Shown here piece after piece: positions 43,446-54,800 of a stretch of DNA of 64,000 nt. The DNA comes from Sulfurovum sp. (GTDB taxonomy: Bacteria > Campylobacterota > Campylobacteria > Campylobacterales > Sulfurovaceae): assembly GCA_027068435.1 (NCBI GenBank), contig JAMOTA010000027.1, positions 60,027-124,026 on the forward strand, given 5' to 3'. Under the pieces are notes generated by a model. The model had not been told where the DNA came from and did not search any database. It saw only the letters and a program-made list of their open reading frames with translations. A program made the translations under genes and the position numbers. Within the stretch, counting starts at the first letter, position 1. The number at the start of each line of letters is the position of its first letter.

Positions 43446-44852
43446 ATGTATAAAACTTTACTTTTTGACCAACTTACACCTGTTGCACTTTATGGGAAAA
43501 TTAAATCTCTTTTTCCAAATGAAGTTACTATGCTTTTTGAAAGTGTGGTTAACAGTAGTGATGGCAATTTTAGTTTTATCACTATTGGTGCAAAAGAACG
43601 ACTTATTTATAAAGATAAAACAACAACTCATATTAACCAATCAGGAGAACACAATACATTAGATGAAGACCCCTTCTCCTTTTTAAAATCTTACTATGCT
43701 TCTATAGATAAAAATGCTTATAAGGAGCGAGCTTTAAAGGCTGGTTTCTCATTTGTAGATGGGTTCATAGGTTTTATAGCCTACGATATGGTTAAAGTTT
43801 TTGAACCTGTACTTGAAACTAATATGGATGATCTTTTAGACCCCCTAAATACTCCAGATCTTGATTTAGTACGACCTAAAATCATTATGGCATACTCTCA
43901 TAAAAATGCAAAATTAACACTTATTTTAAATGATGATTCTATGAAAAATGGATTAGAGTCTATAGAAGACATCTTAGATAATTCATGTACACCTATGCCC
44001 CTTCAAGCTGTAAAACTTGAAGGTGAGGGAAGTTTTAGCATCGAAGAAGAGCGTTTTAAAACATTGGTAAATGAGTCTAAAGAGAGTATCCGTTCTGGTG
44101 ATATTTTTCAAATCCTTCTCTCTAACCGATATACACAAAAAGGGAAGATAGACCCTTTGAGTTTTTACAGAGTTTTACGTTCTAAAAACCCATCCCCTTA
44201 CCTTTTCTTGCTAGACTATGAGGAGTTCTCTATTTGTGGTTCTAGCCCTGAGGTTATGGTTAGACTCACAGGGGGAGAGATACTTCTACGTCCTATCGCA
44301 GGCACTCGTAAACGTGGTAAAAATGCAAAACGTGACAAAGAGTTAGAAGTTGAAATGCTAAATGACCCTAAAGAGTGTGCTGAACATTTAATGCTTATAG
44401 ACTTAGGTCGTAACGATGTAGGACGTGTTGCACAAACAGGTACTGTAGAAGTTACCGCAATGATGCGTGTAGAAAAATACTCACATGTCATGCATATGGT
44501 CTCAGATGTAGAAGCACTACTTAAAGATGATAAAGATATGTTTGACCTTTTTGCAGCAACCTTTACAGCAGGAACGATGACAGGAGCCCCTAAAATAGAA
44601 GCTATGAAACTCATAGCAAATTTTGAGGGTCTTAAACGTGGATTTTACTCTGGAAGTGTGGGTTATTTCTCTTTTGATGGGAACATGGACTCAGCTATTG
44701 CTATACGTACCTCACTCATTAAACCTGACTCCATTACACTTCAAGCAGGTGCAGGTGTTGTTGCAGACTCCATTCCTGAGTTAGAGTACCTTGAAGTCAA
44801 AAACAAACTAGGTGCTTTACTCGCTACACTTAAAGAGATGGAGAAACTCTAA
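43446..44852 (+). CDS. trpE: Anthranilate synthase component I
   Basis: A 468-residue chorismate-using enzyme. The C-terminal catalytic part has LLSNRYTQKG, CGSSPEVMVRL, RPIAGTRKRG, LIDLGRNDVGRV, and FTAGTMTGAPK. Near the N-terminus MLFESVV resembles the LLES tryptophan-binding element, so feedback inhibition by tryptophan is likely. No glutamine amidotransferase (trpG) lies beside it. aroE follows with one base between. An aminodeoxychorismate synthase (pabB) is the main alternative. Confidence 0.88.
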   Translation: MYKTLLFDQLTPVALYGKIKSLFPNEVTMLFESVVNSSDGNFSFITIGAKERLIYKDKTTTHINQSGEHNTLDEDPFSFLKSYYASIDKNAYKERALKAGFSFVDGFIGFIAYDMVKVFEPVLETNMDDLLDPLNTPDLDLVRPKIIMAYSHKNAKLTLILNDDSMKNGLESIEDILDNSCTPMPLQAVKLEGEGSFSIEEERFKTLVNESKESIRSGDIFQILLSNRYTQKGKIDPLSFYRVLRSKNPSPYLFLLDYEEFSICGSSPEVMVRLTGGEILLRPIAGTRKRGKNAKRDKELEVEMLNDPKECAEHLMLIDLGRNDVGRVAQTGTVEVTAMMRVEKYSHVMHMVSDVEALLKDDKDMFDLFAATFTAGTMTGAPKIEAMKLIANFEGLKRGFYSGSVGYFSFDGNMDSAIAIRTSLIKPDSITLQAGAGVVADSIPELEYLEVKNKLGALLATLKEMEKL

Positions 44853-44853
44853 T

Positions 44854-45651
44854 ATGTCTAAACATCTCTATGCTATTTTTGGAAACCCCGTCTCTCACTC
44901 TAAGTCACCTCTTATGCATAACCTCTCTTTTCAAGGTTTAGGCTTTGATGGTTGTTATACACGCTATTTATTGGAAGAGGGTTCTACACTTAAAGAGACT
45001 TTTTTTAACCTAGGACTTAAAGGTATCAATATTACTGTACCACATAAAGAGTATGCGTATCATGCCTGTGATGTCTTAGACCCTTTTTCTAAAAAAGTAG
45101 GTGCTGTCAATACTATCGTAGAGAGAGAGGGTAAGCTTTATGGATACAACACAGATGCACCAGGTTTTCTAAAAGCTATATCTGAGTTTAAAGCTATCAA
45201 AACTGTACTTTTCTTAGGTGCAGGAGGGACAGCACAATCAACTTCACGTATTTTAAGAGATGAAGGGTATGAAGTTACCTTACTTAACAGAAGTGAAAAT
45301 CGTTTAGAGAAGTTTAAACAAGATAGTTTTAAAACCTATACTTTTGAAAATTTCACACCCAAAAGCTACGATTTAGTTATCAATATGACATCTGCTGGGC
45401 TTGAAGATAACTCACTCCCCGCACCACTAGAGATACTTGAGCAAGTTCTCCCTACGGCTAAAGCATGTGTAGATGTTATTTACGGAAAAGAGACACCTTT
45501 TTTAACCCTCTGCAAGTCGTACAATAAACCAACTAAAGATGGCTCCGATATGTTACTCTACCAAGGTATTATCGCCTTTGAGTATTTTACAAATAACCGT
45601 TACAGTTTTGAAGAAATCTTACCTTATATGAAAAAAGCGTTTGCTATTTAG
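44854..45651 (+). CDS. aroE: Shikimate dehydrogenase
   Basis: A 265-residue AroE. The substrate domain has IFGNPVSHSKSPLMHN, VPHKE (catalytic K65) and YGYNTDA (D101); the NADP domain has LGAGGTAQST and a LLNRS motif. It reduces 3-dehydroshikimate to shikimate. The start at 44854, two bases after the trpE stop, gives the standard N-terminus. Compare the domain-only relative at 17427-17897. Confidence 0.95.
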   Translation: MSKHLYAIFGNPVSHSKSPLMHNLSFQGLGFDGCYTRYLLEEGSTLKETFFNLGLKGINITVPHKEYAYHACDVLDPFSKKVGAVNTIVEREGKLYGYNTDAPGFLKAISEFKAIKTVLFLGAGGTAQSTSRILRDEGYEVTLLNRSENRLEKFKQDSFKTYTFENFTPKSYDLVINMTSAGLEDNSLPAPLEILEQVLPTAKACVDVIYGKETPFLTLCKSYNKPTKDGSDMLLYQGIIAFEYFTNNRYSFEEILPYMKKAFAI

Positions 45652-45713
45652 CGTTTATTAGACTTCAATTAACCTTTAGTGATTAAAATGTGTCATCTAT
45701 ACAAAGGTAAGTA

Positions 45714-46367
45714 ATGATAAACATTTTAATGATTGAAGATGACCCTGAATTTGCAGAACTTTTAACTGAGTATCTTGCTCAGTTTGATATCAAAATTACC
45801 AATTTTGAAGACCCCTATTTGGGTTTAAGTGCTGGAGTAAAAAAGTATGATTTACTTATTCTTGACTTAACCCTTCCTGGTATGGATGGTCTTGAAGTCT
45901 GCGAAGAAGTTGTTCGTAAATACAATATGCCTGTTATTATCTCCTCGGCTCGCTCTGATATTAATGACAAAGTAAAAAGTTTTGAATTAGGTGCGTATGA
46001 CTACTTACCTAAACCTTATGACCCCAAAGAGATGTATGCACGTATTATGTCTATCCTTAACAGAATAAACAAAGGTGAGGGAGATAAATCTTCTTTGCCT
46101 AAAAGCGACTTTGAACTTAAAGGAGATACTATCTACTTTAAAAAAGAGGCTCTCTCTTTAACACCAGCAGAGTATGAGGTTCTTACCCTACTTATAAAAC
46201 ACCAAGGTATGACACAGTCTCGTGAACAGATTATCAATACCTCAGGCACTATGAGCATAGATTCGCAAGGAAAGAGCCTTGATGTTATTATCTCTAAGAT
46301 TCGTACTAAGTTGGGAGATAACAAACGTATTCAAGCTGTTCGTGGAGTAGGATACAAACTCGTATGA
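45714..46367 (+). CDS. OmpR-family response regulator
   Basis: A 217-residue regulator: receiver domain with IEDDPEF, phosphoacceptor D in LLILDLTLPGMDG, Lys in LPKPYD; winged-helix DNA-binding domain from about residue 125 with LTPAEYEVLTLLIK and VRGVGYKLV. It is followed by its kinase with a 4-bp overlap. The pair resembles the ArsRS acid-response system of Helicobacter in domain order and in the kinase box, but orthology is inferred. Confidence 0.92.
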   Translation: MINILMIEDDPEFAELLTEYLAQFDIKITNFEDPYLGLSAGVKKYDLLILDLTLPGMDGLEVCEEVVRKYNMPVIISSARSDINDKVKSFELGAYDYLPKPYDPKEMYARIMSILNRINKGEGDKSSLPKSDFELKGDTIYFKKEALSLTPAEYEVLTLLIKHQGMTQSREQIINTSGTMSIDSQGKSLDVIISKIRTKLGDNKRIQAVRGVGYKLV

Positions 46368-47557
46368 TAGGACTTACTTCCCTACGTAGTAAAATCAATT
46401 TAGTCTTTTTTCTTCTAATTTTACTACTTGCTATACTTTTTACTGTATCCATCAAGTATGATCATGCAAAATTTGAAGAGTACACCACATCACAAGAGAG
46501 AGTTATGTCACACTATCTTTATATGTATTATCTTAAACATGGAGAGATAGACCAAGCATATTTAGATGCACAGAACATCTCACTCATTACAGATAAGGGA
46601 AGAAAAGTTAAGATAGAACGATACTTTAAAGAGAAAGGAAAACTAAAACGTTACGCTGTAGATACCTACCATTTAAAAAGAATTATTATCATCAATAATG
46701 ATAGATTTAAGCTTATACTTGAAAACAAAAATAAAATGAAATACCCTCTTAAGCGGGTATCTGTATTCTCTATTGTTTTTCTTTTAATTATTCTTCTGTA
46801 TTTTTGGATTATTAAAAGTTTAAAACCTCTCTCTGAGCTAAAAAACAAGATACAAACATTCTCCCAAGGTAACCTTGATATAGAGTGCAGAAGTGATAAG
46901 CAAGATGAAATAGCCGAAGTAGCCAATGAGTTTCATCATGCAGTAACTATGATACGTGAGCTTCTACAGTCAAGACAACTCTTTTTACGAGCTATTATGC
47001 ATGAACTTAAAACTCCCATAGCTAAAGGTCGTCTAGTCAGTGAAATGCTTCATGATGAAAAAAATAAAGTACGTTTGCATAGTATTTTTGAAAGGCTAAA
47101 TTTACTCATTGATGAATTTGCCAAAATAGAAAAAATTACTTCAAGAAACATCGAACTAACGATTAAACCCTACAAAATGAGTGATTTGCTTGAAGCAAGT
47201 ATAGATATGCTTATGATTGAAAATCCAAAACATCTTATAAGTACAGAGATAAAACAAGATTACATACTAGAAGTAGACTTTGAACTTATTACATTAATTA
47301 TTAAAAACCTTCTTGATAACGGTATTAAATATAGTATAGACAAACATATTAAGGTGATAATCGACAGTAAACAACTAAAAATCATCAACAAAGGGCAGGG
47401 TCTTATTGAACCCCTAAACAACTACTTTGAGCCTTTTCACACAAGTAAAAAAGGGTTAGGTTTAGGGCTTTATATCGTAAAGAGTATTTTAGATATTCAC
47501 CAAATGAAGTTATATTATCACTATGAAGAAGAGGAAAATATCTTTATAGTGATGTAG
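46364..47557 (+). CDS. Membrane histidine kinase, partner of the OmpR-type regulator
   Basis: A 397-residue kinase with membrane helices at about 12-30 and 130-150, a short periplasmic sensor of about 100 residues, a HAMP-like segment (PLSELKNKIQTFSQGN), HisKA with MHELKTPIAKGRLVSEML (the phosphoacceptor box resembles ArsS), and a compact HATPase domain ending GLGLGLYIVKSIL. Gene overlap with the regulator (ATGA) marks a two-component system. It converges with the DAHP synthase gene 6 bp away. Confidence 0.9.
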   Translation: MIGLTSLRSKINLVFFLLILLLAILFTVSIKYDHAKFEEYTTSQERVMSHYLYMYYLKHGEIDQAYLDAQNISLITDKGRKVKIERYFKEKGKLKRYAVDTYHLKRIIIINNDRFKLILENKNKMKYPLKRVSVFSIVFLLIILLYFWIIKSLKPLSELKNKIQTFSQGNLDIECRSDKQDEIAEVANEFHHAVTMIRELLQSRQLFLRAIMHELKTPIAKGRLVSEMLHDEKNKVRLHSIFERLNLLIDEFAKIEKITSRNIELTIKPYKMSDLLEASIDMLMIENPKHLISTEIKQDYILEVDFELITLIIKNLLDNGIKYSIDKHIKVIIDSKQLKIINKGQGLIEPLNNYFEPFHTSKKGLGLGLYIVKSILDIHQMKLYYHYEEEENIFIVM

Positions 47558-47563
47558 TAGTAA

Positions 47564-48910
47564 CTAACCTATATTAGTCATCGTATCTGAGAGTGTAAAT
47601 GCTAACTCTAAGGCTTGACTTGCGTTGAGTCTTGGGTCACACTGTGTATGGTAACGACTTGCAAGTCCTTCAGCGGTAATAGCACACGATGTACTTCCTG
47701 TACACTCTGTAACATCATTACCTGTCATCTCTAAGTGTATACCAGCAGCAACTGTTCCCATCTCATGGTGGATAGCAAAGAACTGCTCTACTTCACTTAA
47801 GATATTGTCAAAGTCTCTTGTTTTAAAACCTGTTGAAGATTTCTCAACATTTCCATGCATCGGGTCACAAGACCATACAACATTTCTACCTTCATCTCTT
47901 ACACGTTTAAGAAGTTTAGGGAAATACTCTCTTATTTTACTCGCACCCATACGAACGATTAGATTTAGTCTTCCCTCTTCATTGTCAGGGTTCAACGCAT
48001 CTATTAGCTCTATAAGTTCATCTTCTTCCATACTTGGTCCAACTTTACAACCAATAGGGTTTTTAATACCTCTAAAGTACTCAATATGAGCTTGTGTCAA
48101 ATCTCTTGTTCTATCACCAATCCAAAGCATGTGTGCTGAACAGTCGTACCAGTCACCTGTATCTGCATCTTGTCTGGTCAACGCTTGTTCATAGTTTAAG
48201 AGCAATGCTTCATGTGACGTGTACATAGTGGTTTGATGGAGTTGTGGCATTGTTTTACTATTGAGTCCACACGCAGCCATAAACTTCATAGAGTAGTCTA
48301 TCTTATCACTTAGTTCATGGTAACGCACACCAAGAGGATTGTCTTTGATAAAATCAAGGTTCCATTGATGTACTCTATTAAGATCTGCTAACCCACCTCT
48401 AGCAAATGCACGCAGTAGATTAAGTGTAGCAGCAGATTGGTTGTAGGCTTTGAGCATATTTTTAGGATTAGGTACTCTTGCCTCTTCTGTAAACTCCATA
48501 CCATTGATAATATCACCACGGTAGCTAGGAAGTTTTACTCCATCTATCTCTTCAAAATCAGAAGATCTAGGTTTAGCAAACTGCCCTGCTATACGCCCTA
48601 CTTTAATAACTGGTTTACCTGTGCTATACATAAGAACCATGTTCATCTGTAGCATTAACTTAAAAAGATTTTTTATATTTGCTGAATTAAAGTCAGAAAA
48701 ACTCTCTGCACAGTCTCCACCTTGAAGTAAAAAAGCTTCACCACGTCCTGCTTTAGCCAATTTATCTTTAAGACTTCTAGCTTCTCCTGCAAAGATAAGT
48801 GGAGGGTACGAACTTAACTCCTCTTCTACTTTTTTAAGAAGTTCTTGATCTTCGTATGTTGGTTGTTGCTTGATAGTAAAATTTCTCCAGCTACCTGATG
48901 TCCAGCTCAT
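47564..48910 (-). CDS. aroF: 3-deoxy-7-phosphoheptulonate synthase, class II
   Basis: A 448-residue DAHP synthase of the plant-like class II. Motifs include [37 protein letters not shown] and [14 protein letters not shown]. It joins PEP and erythrose-4-phosphate, the entry to aromatic amino acid synthesis that also needs AroE and TrpE encoded upstream on the other strand. AAGGAG precedes the ATG. The gene symbol is by function only (aroG is equally used). Confidence 0.93.
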   Translation of the reverse strand: MSWTSGSWRNFTIKQQPTYEDQELLKKVEEELSSYPPLIFAGEARSLKDKLAKAGRGEAFLLQGGDCAESFSDFNSANIKNLFKLMLQMNMVLMYSTGKPVIKVGRIAGQFAKPRSSDFEEIDGVKLPSYRGDIINGMEFTEEARVPNPKNMLKAYNQSAATLNLLRAFARGGLADLNRVHQWNLDFIKDNPLGVRYHELSDKIDYSMKFMAACGLNSKTMPQLHQTTMYTSHEALLLNYEQALTRQDADTGDWYDCSAHMLWIGDRTRDLTQAHIEYFRGIKNPIGCKVGPSMEEDELIELIDALNPDNEEGRLNLIVRMGASKIREYFPKLLKRVRDEGRNVVWSCDPMHGNVEKSSTGFKTRDFDNILSEVEQFFAIHHEMGTVAAGIHLEMTGNDVTECTGSTSCAITAEGLASRYHTQCDPRLNASQALELAFTLSDTMTNIG

Positions 48911-49000
48911 AATTACTCCTTAGATAGGCTATCTTGCCCTAAAATTAATGTCAAGATTATAGCTTAATGTGTATGAAATTAATGTTAGTTAAAGAAGAAG

Positions 49001-49726
49001 TTATTTTTTAACCAAAAATGTAACAAAATTTGCCCACTGAAAAACAGTTTCTATATTTTTAAATCCAGCATCTTTACACATCTGTATATTCTCTTTTATC
49101 GTAAAAGGTATAAGTACATTCTCTAAAGCTTCGCGTTTTTGTGCTATCTCGTACTCACTGTAGCCTTGCTCTTTTTTATACTCATAATAGGTATCTATCA
49201 TCTGTTTATCAAGGGTTTTATCGTCAAAAACAACTTTTTCAGAGAAGATAAACACTCCATTATCACGCATACCCTCATAAATCTTCTTTATCAGCTCTAT
49301 GCGTTGCATAGGGCGTATGAACTGCAAAGTATAATTGGCTACTACGACATCTTCATTTTCATAATGATACGTTAACATATCTGCAAATTCTAACTCAATA
49401 CTGGCACCAAAAGCTTGACATTTTTGACCTGCTCTGTCTAGCATGGCTTGAGAGTTATCTAAGCCTTTAAGTTGCATCTTTACATCCATCTTACTATGCA
49501 AGTCAAGTAAAAACTTCGCTGTAGAAGAACCAAGGTCTAGTACTTTTAAGCCCTCAGTTTGCTCTGCTAAGATTAGAGAGATAATCAACTTTCTTACCTC
49601 ATCATAAAACGGTACTGAACGACTAAGCATATCGTCAAAAACTGAAGCTACAGATTCGTCAAACTCAAACTTTTTCTTTATGGCTTGGGTAAATACTTTA
49701 TCTTTTTGTATGTTGTTATGTTTCAC
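49001..49726 (-). CDS. cmoA: Carboxy-SAM synthase
   Basis: A 241-residue SAM-binding enzyme of the CmoA type: [20 protein letters not shown] at the start, [10 protein letters not shown] as the SAM loop, [11 protein letters not shown] and FSEKVVFDD. CmoA makes carboxy-S-adenosylmethionine from SAM and prephenate for the 5-oxyacetic acid modification of tRNA wobble uridine by CmoB. It is the last gene of the long minus-strand run and starts 1 bp after the alpha/beta hydrolase ends. Confidence 0.88.
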   Translation of the reverse strand: MKHNNIQKDKVFTQAIKKKFEFDESVASVFDDMLSRSVPFYDEVRKLIISLILAEQTEGLKVLDLGSSTAKFLLDLHSKMDVKMQLKGLDNSQAMLDRAGQKCQAFGASIELEFADMLTYHYENEDVVVANYTLQFIRPMQRIELIKKIYEGMRDNGVFIFSEKVVFDDKTLDKQMIDTYYEYKKEQGYSEYEIAQKREALENVLIPFTIKENIQMCKDAGFKNIETVFQWANFVTFLVKK

Positions 49727-49727
49727 T

Positions 49728-50498
49728 TTATCCCTCTCCTATAAAATCTTGCATTATTTTATAATACTTTTCATCAGAGGAGATATCGATATGTCCTCTA
49801 TTTTTAATCTCTGTAACTTTTAACTGTGAAGGGTTAAACGCATCAATAAGATGTTGAGTAAACTTTTTAGGTATCACTTTATCATTTTGTGCAAGTACAA
49901 TAAACGTTTGGGCTTTAATGTTTTTTACTCTACTTAAAGAGTCATATTTATCATTAAGAAGTAAAGAGATAGGGTAGATAGGATACCTACCCTGTGCCAC
50001 ATTTTCTATGCTGTCAAATGGTGTGATAAGTGCTAGCTTAGAGACCTCTCTGTGTGCTGCTACATACGTAGCGATACCTGTACCTAGGCTACGACCTCCT
50101 ACAGAGATACGATTATGCTTGGGTTTAATAGTATCATAAAGTTTTAATGCATCACTATAAAGCCCCTCTTCTGTAGCCACACCATCACTACCACCATACC
50201 CTCTGTAGTCTAGTAAATAGATAGTAAAATTAGGAAACTGCTGTGCAATATAGTCACTACTTTTTGCCATAGACTCAGCATTGCCTCCAAAGTATAGTAT
50301 AGCATTCTCATGACCTTCATTTAACACAATAATATTGATGTTTAACGCTTCATTAGAGAGGAGCATATTTTTATATACAGTAGGAGTATTGGGTGTAGGA
50401 AAATAGAGGAAATCTCTTTGATTCACATAGAGAAACAGACCCATACCTACATACCCTAAGAGTAAAAGCATACTTATTTTTTTTAGTATTTTTTTCAT
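49728..50498 (-). CDS. Membrane-anchored alpha/beta hydrolase
   Basis: A 256-residue hydrolase with an N-terminal membrane helix (about 5-24), [11 protein letters not shown] as oxyanion region, nucleophile motif GGRSLGTG, an acidic residue in LAQNDKVIP, and the catalytic His in NRGHIDIS. It belongs to the BEM46/ABHD-like group with unknown substrates. Its start codon shares one base with the stop of the AAA ATPase gene (TAATG), and it ends 1 bp before cmoA, so it bridges the restriction-like module and a housekeeping gene. Confidence 0.8.
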   Translation of the reverse strand: MKKILKKISMLLLLGYVGMGLFLYVNQRDFLYFPTPNTPTVYKNMLLSNEALNINIIVLNEGHENAILYFGGNAESMAKSSDYIAQQFPNFTIYLLDYRGYGGSDGVATEEGLYSDALKLYDTIKPKHNRISVGGRSLGTGIATYVAAHREVSKLALITPFDSIENVAQGRYPIYPISLLLNDKYDSLSRVKNIKAQTFIVLAQNDKVIPKKFTQHLIDAFNPSQLKVTEIKNRGHIDISSDEKYYKIMQDFIGEG

Positions 50499-51832
50499 TA
50501 ATTTTCTTCATCTGAAATAGTATCTGCAAAAGATATTAAAGTGTCAATTACATTTTCAAGTTCATTTTTATAAATTTCTGTACTATTATAATGTGAAGCA
50601 TCATTTAGCAATACTCTTTTAAATGTTTTTAGTTTAATCAAAATATCTACAATATCTTGATTTCTATTGGTGGTCTTTGTCTCTTCAAACTTTTTTGCTT
50701 TTGTCAATAAAGTATCTAAGTTTGAAACCTTACATCTTCTATCTAGTATCTGTTCTTTTGGTAAAAATTGACAGAGTAACTTTTCTGTATATTGTCTTAA
50801 GATATTGGCACTACAACCATAATTTTGAGTATCTTTTTGATATATTGCTTGGTCTAGCAGTGTATTTGATTGTTTGATAAATGGTACTTCATAGTTATCT
50901 TTTTTATTTACATATACCTCATAAGCTTTCAAACTCATCTTCTCATTGATTAAGTCATATAAAGCTTTTTCATGGCTAAAGAAGAAGATTTGAAAATCAC
51001 TAAACTCAGTTTTCAAAATATCAATTAAGCTTAGTCTGTTGTTCATGTCGAGGCTAATAAGCAAATCATCTAAAACTAATATTTTTAGACTATTTTCACC
51101 TAACTTATCAAACTGTTTTTTGATAATTGCAAAATATACACTAATAGCCAATGCTGATAATCTTGCTTCATTTAAAAAATGGTGATAAGTTGTTATATTT
51201 TCATCAAAAAAGTTTATATCTAAAAATGTTGTTTTATTAAATCCATCAAATACAACATCTGTAATTTTTATATTTTGATTAAAGGCATTTAAATAATAGT
51301 TTATATCCTCTAAAATATCCCATAAAATAATCTCTTTAAATTTATTAAAAAATATTTCTCCATCTAAATCTTTTAATATATTGATGTCATCTGCTTCATT
51401 ATCAATGGGATAATTTTCTAAAATTTTCTCAAAAAATGGATATAAATTTTGATTATTATTCTCTGAATAAGAGACTTTTAGAAGTTGTTTGTATTCTATC
51501 ATTGGTTTAGAGACAGACAATGTCTTAACAAAAGGTTCATGATTATTCAAACTCAATTCATCGCTATCAATTCTAAGTGAGGGTTCATCATTAGAAAAAT
51601 CAAACTCCAAATAAGTATTATCATTACTAAAAATATTTATATTCTTTGCAAACTCTTCTGCTGATATAGTGGCTGTTGCCAAAAGCTCAAACGCCTTAAA
51701 CAAAGAACTCTTACCACTCCCATTTTCTCCATAAACGAGCAACCCTTTTGCATTGGGTTTAAAAGTATTATTTTCTTCTTCATCTATAAAAAACCTAAAA
51801 TTATTGAGTTGTATTTTTTCTATTTTTATCAT
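50498..51832 (-). CDS. RecF/SMC-like AAA ATPase of the restriction-like module
   Basis: A 444-residue ATPase. Residues 1-50 carry the RecF-type start (LNNFRFF) and Walker A GENGSGKSS; the D-loop/Walker B part is KILVLDDLLISLD near residue 260, with an HEKALYDLI switch His following. There is no long coiled coil, so it is a small overcoming-lyso­genization/RloA-like ATPase rather than an SMC. The C-terminal about 110 residues form a helical domain with RQYTEKLLCQF and NDASHYN, possibly HEPN-like. It overlaps the methyltransferase gene by 4 bp, which ties it to that module, as R-linked ATPases are in Campylobacter restriction loci. Confidence 0.78.
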   Translation of the reverse strand: MIKIEKIQLNNFRFFIDEEENNTFKPNAKGLLVYGENGSGKSSLFKAFELLATATISAEEFAKNINIFSNDNTYLEFDFSNDEPSLRIDSDELSLNNHEPFVKTLSVSKPMIEYKQLLKVSYSENNNQNLYPFFEKILENYPIDNEADDINILKDLDGEIFFNKFKEIILWDILEDINYYLNAFNQNIKITDVVFDGFNKTTFLDINFFDENITTYHHFLNEARLSALAISVYFAIIKKQFDKLGENSLKILVLDDLLISLDMNNRLSLIDILKTEFSDFQIFFFSHEKALYDLINEKMSLKAYEVYVNKKDNYEVPFIKQSNTLLDQAIYQKDTQNYGCSANILRQYTEKLLCQFLPKEQILDRRCKVSNLDTLLTKAKKFEETKTTNRNQDIVDILIKLKTFKRVLLNDASHYNSTEIYKNELENVIDTLISFADTISDEEN

Positions 51833-54800
51833 TTTTTAGCTCCAGTAATTATTTCTACTACAGGAATAATTCTTTTGTAAATCAATCCTCTTTGAATTGT
51901 TTTATTATTTTTAAAAATTTTATACATCTTAGAGACTTGTTCTGAACTTTTATCAAAAACTTCTAAAATATTACTAAGTTCATCAGAGATAAAACAATCA
52001 AATCTCTTCATCTCCTCTTCAAAATACAAATCAAAAACAAGCCCATCAATCACACTTTCAAAAAGCGATGCTTCTAGGTTCATCTCATTTTCTTTAGCAA
52101 ACATAACATAATCCACCAAAATCTCAAAAGGTTTTTGAGCTTCTTTTGAGATTTGTGGGATAGGAAACTTTTCTACTTTAAATTTTTTAAATTCATAACC
52201 TGATGAAAGTTGAATACCATCAAATTTATAATAATAAAAAAATAATTTTGAATTTAATAATGCACCTAAAAATTTTGTACTTTCTCCAGTTAGAATAAAA
52301 CATTTATCATTAGTAAAAATTTCTTTATCTGTATATGTAAAAGTATTTATTTTTGATATACTTGTCCATATTATTTTTTCTTTATCAAAATCATCTATAT
52401 ACGCACAGTTTCTAAGATTATATGGTGTAACACCTTTGTCTCCTCTTTTTTCTAATCTATCATAATATTTATCTAAATGTTCTTTTATCGCAGGGTATTT
52501 ATTTATATCTATCGGTGGATTATTATGAGAGTTGATTAACCATTTATTAGCAAATTCATAAGAGTATCTTTTTATATCTCTATCTCTAAGTAATGGCTTG
52601 ATAATTTCAGAACTTTCGGGGTCTTGAGCTATTAATTCATCTTTAGTTTTTTCATCAATAATAAATGCTTCATTAAATCCTGTTAAAATCCCTCTATATA
52701 TATTAATATTCCAATCTTTTAAAGGAGTTCCTATCTTCTCTATTTGCTTTTTTATAGATAACTCTTGCTTATTCGCAAAAGAAAAACTATCTACACTCAA
52801 ATCACTTTGTGAATAATCAAAACCATTTTGTAAAATGAATTTTTCTAATTGATTCTCTTTTTTATATTTTTCAGTAATAGCACAGTAGAGAAAATTACTC
52901 TCTTTGCATTGAGACTTTTTATAGCTTAAAATAGAAGTATCCACTGTAGCAGATTCAAAGACTTTTACACCTGTGAAATCTATATAATTTACTATACTGG
53001 TATTATCTAAAACAAACTTTCTAAACTCTTTACCATATTTAGCTCGTGTGTATTTATTGGAAGTGATATAACTTAATATTCCATTTTCTTTAAGTAACTT
53101 ATACCCTTTTTCAAAGAAGTAAATATATAAGTCTGCTGTTCCATTGTAAGATTGATAATTTTCTATCTTTAGTTTTGGTTTTAGCTCTTTTATCTTCTCA
53201 TGACGAACATAAGGAGGATTTCCTATGACTACATCAAAGCCACCTCTATCCATTACATCTTTAAAATATATTTTATAAAAAAACAGCTCTTTTGTATAAT
53301 TATGCTCATGATATTCTTTCATAACCTTTGATAACATTGTATGGTTTAGATAATCTTCTTCATACTGTTTTTGCTCTTTTTTATTCATATCTAGTTTTGG
53401 CTGAACATCAAAGTTCTTAAGTGTTTTTTCCAATATAAGTTTAATATTTTCTTTTACAGTAGTATCTATTATTTCTTTTTTCTTAGAATCATGTTCATTA
53501 AAATAGTCATGAAACTTACCTTGTAAAAGCTTTATCTCTTTTTGTGCTTTTTTATTTTGGTTTTGGACTAAAGGATCAAGTCCATTAATTGTTGAGAGTA
53601 GGCTATTCCCCACCATAATCTTATAGGCAAGGTTTGGCAAGGGGCTAGGCTTAACCTCATCTACAACGATACTTAACCAAAACCTTAACTTTGCTATCTC
53701 TACAGCAGAGGGTTCAATGTCTATGCCGTAGATAGAGTTTTCTATGATTTCTCTTTTCATACTAGAGATGTCTTGCTTGTCTCCTAAACTCATGCGTTTT
53801 TCTAGTATCTCATGAAGCATCCCCATAGGAAAAGCTCCAGAACCGATGGCAGGGTCTAGTATTTTTATTTTCTTGATATACTCTAGGTCTGTCTCATCTT
53901 TGGGCTTACTCTCAAGATAGTTTTTCAGTGACTCTTGGCACATATAGTGGACTATCTCTCGCGGGGTATAAAATGCCCCTTTCTCTTTTCTATCTTCAAG
54001 CAAATCTTCAAATACTTTACCAAGCATTTCAGGGTCTATGGCAACTTCACTATCATGATGGGTATCTTCTACAATGGTAAAATTGTACTCATCAAAAGTT
54101 GTGATGATGTTTCTGAAAATATCATTTTCTATGATGAGTCGTTCATCATTATCTATCTCTTGTGGGCTAAAGAGTCCGCCGTTGAGATATGACATCATAC
54201 CAAATGTTTTAAAGAGATGTTTTTTCTCTTCTCTGTTAGTATTGAGAGCTTCAAAAAAGAGAGGTTTTAGTATCTCATTATAGAAATTATCTCCCTTGAA
54301 GTTCATGAACTGTTTTGAGAGGAACTTTCTATCTCCATTACCCCACTCATTTTGAGACCCCAACCAACCTTTTTTTTGTATGAAGTACAAAAAGACTATC
54401 CGTCCTAGTAGTTTTTTGGTAAAGAGTGTTAAGTTTTCCTCATCTGAAAATAATGCTATTTGTGATCTTAGCTCCTCCAAGGTACTAAAATAAAGTTTTT
54501 TATATTTAGCAAAAAACTCTTTACTAACTTTTTCAACAGAAAACACCTCTTCAAGTGTACTCTGCTTAATCTTATCAGTAATAAAAAGCTCACCTATCTG
54601 TTCTTTAGCTGTTTTGATGGCTATGTTTTGACCCAATACATAAGTGTATCTTTTAGCATCTGTTTTTTGAGACTGTTTACCATCTTTTATGTCATACGAG
54701 ACAAAAGTAAGTCTCCATACAGGACTATCATCATGGTAGATAGCAATGAGAACTGTCTCTTTACCATGTGGGTTCGCAAGTTTTGAGATAACCTTTGAAA